NCBI GenBank assembly: GCA_964558715.1
Contig: CAZLFD010000023.1
Location: 1-23,576 of the forward strand
DNA: 23,576 nt
Direction: 5' to 3'
Source of the DNA: JBGSOV01 sp964558715
Lineage (GTDB): Bacteria > Patescibacteriota > Gracilibacteria > CAIRYL01 > GCA-016699755
Shown here: in pieces, positions 23,505-23,576 of the stretch
Position numbering within the stretch: position 1 is the first letter of the stretch
How the letters are laid out: each line of letters begins with the position of its first letter
Notes under the pieces: model-generated
Told to the model about the DNA's origin: nothing
Seen by the model: only the letters and a program-made list of their open reading frames with translations
The model's database searches: none
Made by a program: the position numbers and the translations under genes

Positions 23505-23576
23505 CTTTGTTCACACCATTTATTCTTCTAAGCCCCAATTCCCGTGACACTTTTCTTTCACTCACAAAGAATGGTG

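Noticed and set aside
23470..23565. N-terminal extension of the DUF389 protein from a TTG codon
   Set aside because: A consensus promoter lies inside it and ends 6 nt before the ATG at 23469.
1..23576. CRISPR arrays, insertion sequences or prophage genes
   Set aside because: No regularly spaced repeats, transposase or integrase motifs, or terminal inverted repeats were found on either strand.

Overview
This 23.6-kb window is bacterial chromosomal DNA with moderate GC, tightly packed genes and the standard genetic code. TGA is a true stop at the expected C-terminus of both FolD and the VirB4-like ATPase. The window mixes a few housekeeping genes (tRNA-Ser, rarA, maf, pbpC, folD) with membrane proteins and four secreted or surface-anchored proteins built from Ig-like, DUF11-like, CBM9-like and FAS1 modules. 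That mix, a VirB4-type ATPase with a long Pro/Ala/Thr-rich N-terminus, and the absence of Shine-Dalgarno sites suggest a Candidate Phyla Radiation (Patescibacteria)-type bacterium. This placement is an inference of moderate to low confidence, because no rRNA or ribosomal-protein gene is present.

Layout. 1-250: no gene seen. 251-338 (-): tRNA-Ser(CGA). 464-1675 (+): surface protein with two DUF11-like domains, ending in an intrinsic terminator. 1734-2930 (-): rarA. 3134-5629 (-): secreted animal-type haem peroxidase with three C-terminal Ig-like repeats and a strong terminator. 5630-6822: gene-poor stretch with a probably decayed reading frame and one small ORF. 6823-7760 (-): maf coupled to a small membrane protein. 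7862-9892 (+): pbpC. 9929-10504 (+): VTT/DedA-like membrane protein. 10507-10980 (-): four-helix membrane protein. 11036-13567 (-): VirB4/TraC-like ATPase. 13757-14884 (+): MscS channel, divergent from it. 14920-15357 (-): GGCT-like protein. 15586-20364 (-): 1592-residue modular surface protein. 20601-21707 (+): DUF916-like surface protein, divergent from it. 21730-22575 (-): folD. 22714-23469 (-): DUF389 membrane protein.

The window reads as a cell-surface neighbourhood: peptidoglycan synthesis (pbpC), envelope stress and transport (MscS, VTT, DUF389), a possible secretion or pilus motor (VirB4-like) and a set of exported adhesion or enzyme proteins. The most unusual gene is the secreted peroxidase, which keeps every catalytic and haem-ester residue of the lactoperoxidase/myeloperoxidase type.

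Transcription signals are also notable. Several sigma70-like promoters are readable. Three of them end exactly 6 nt before the start codon, so those mRNAs should be leaderless, and no gene here has a convincing Shine-Dalgarno sequence.
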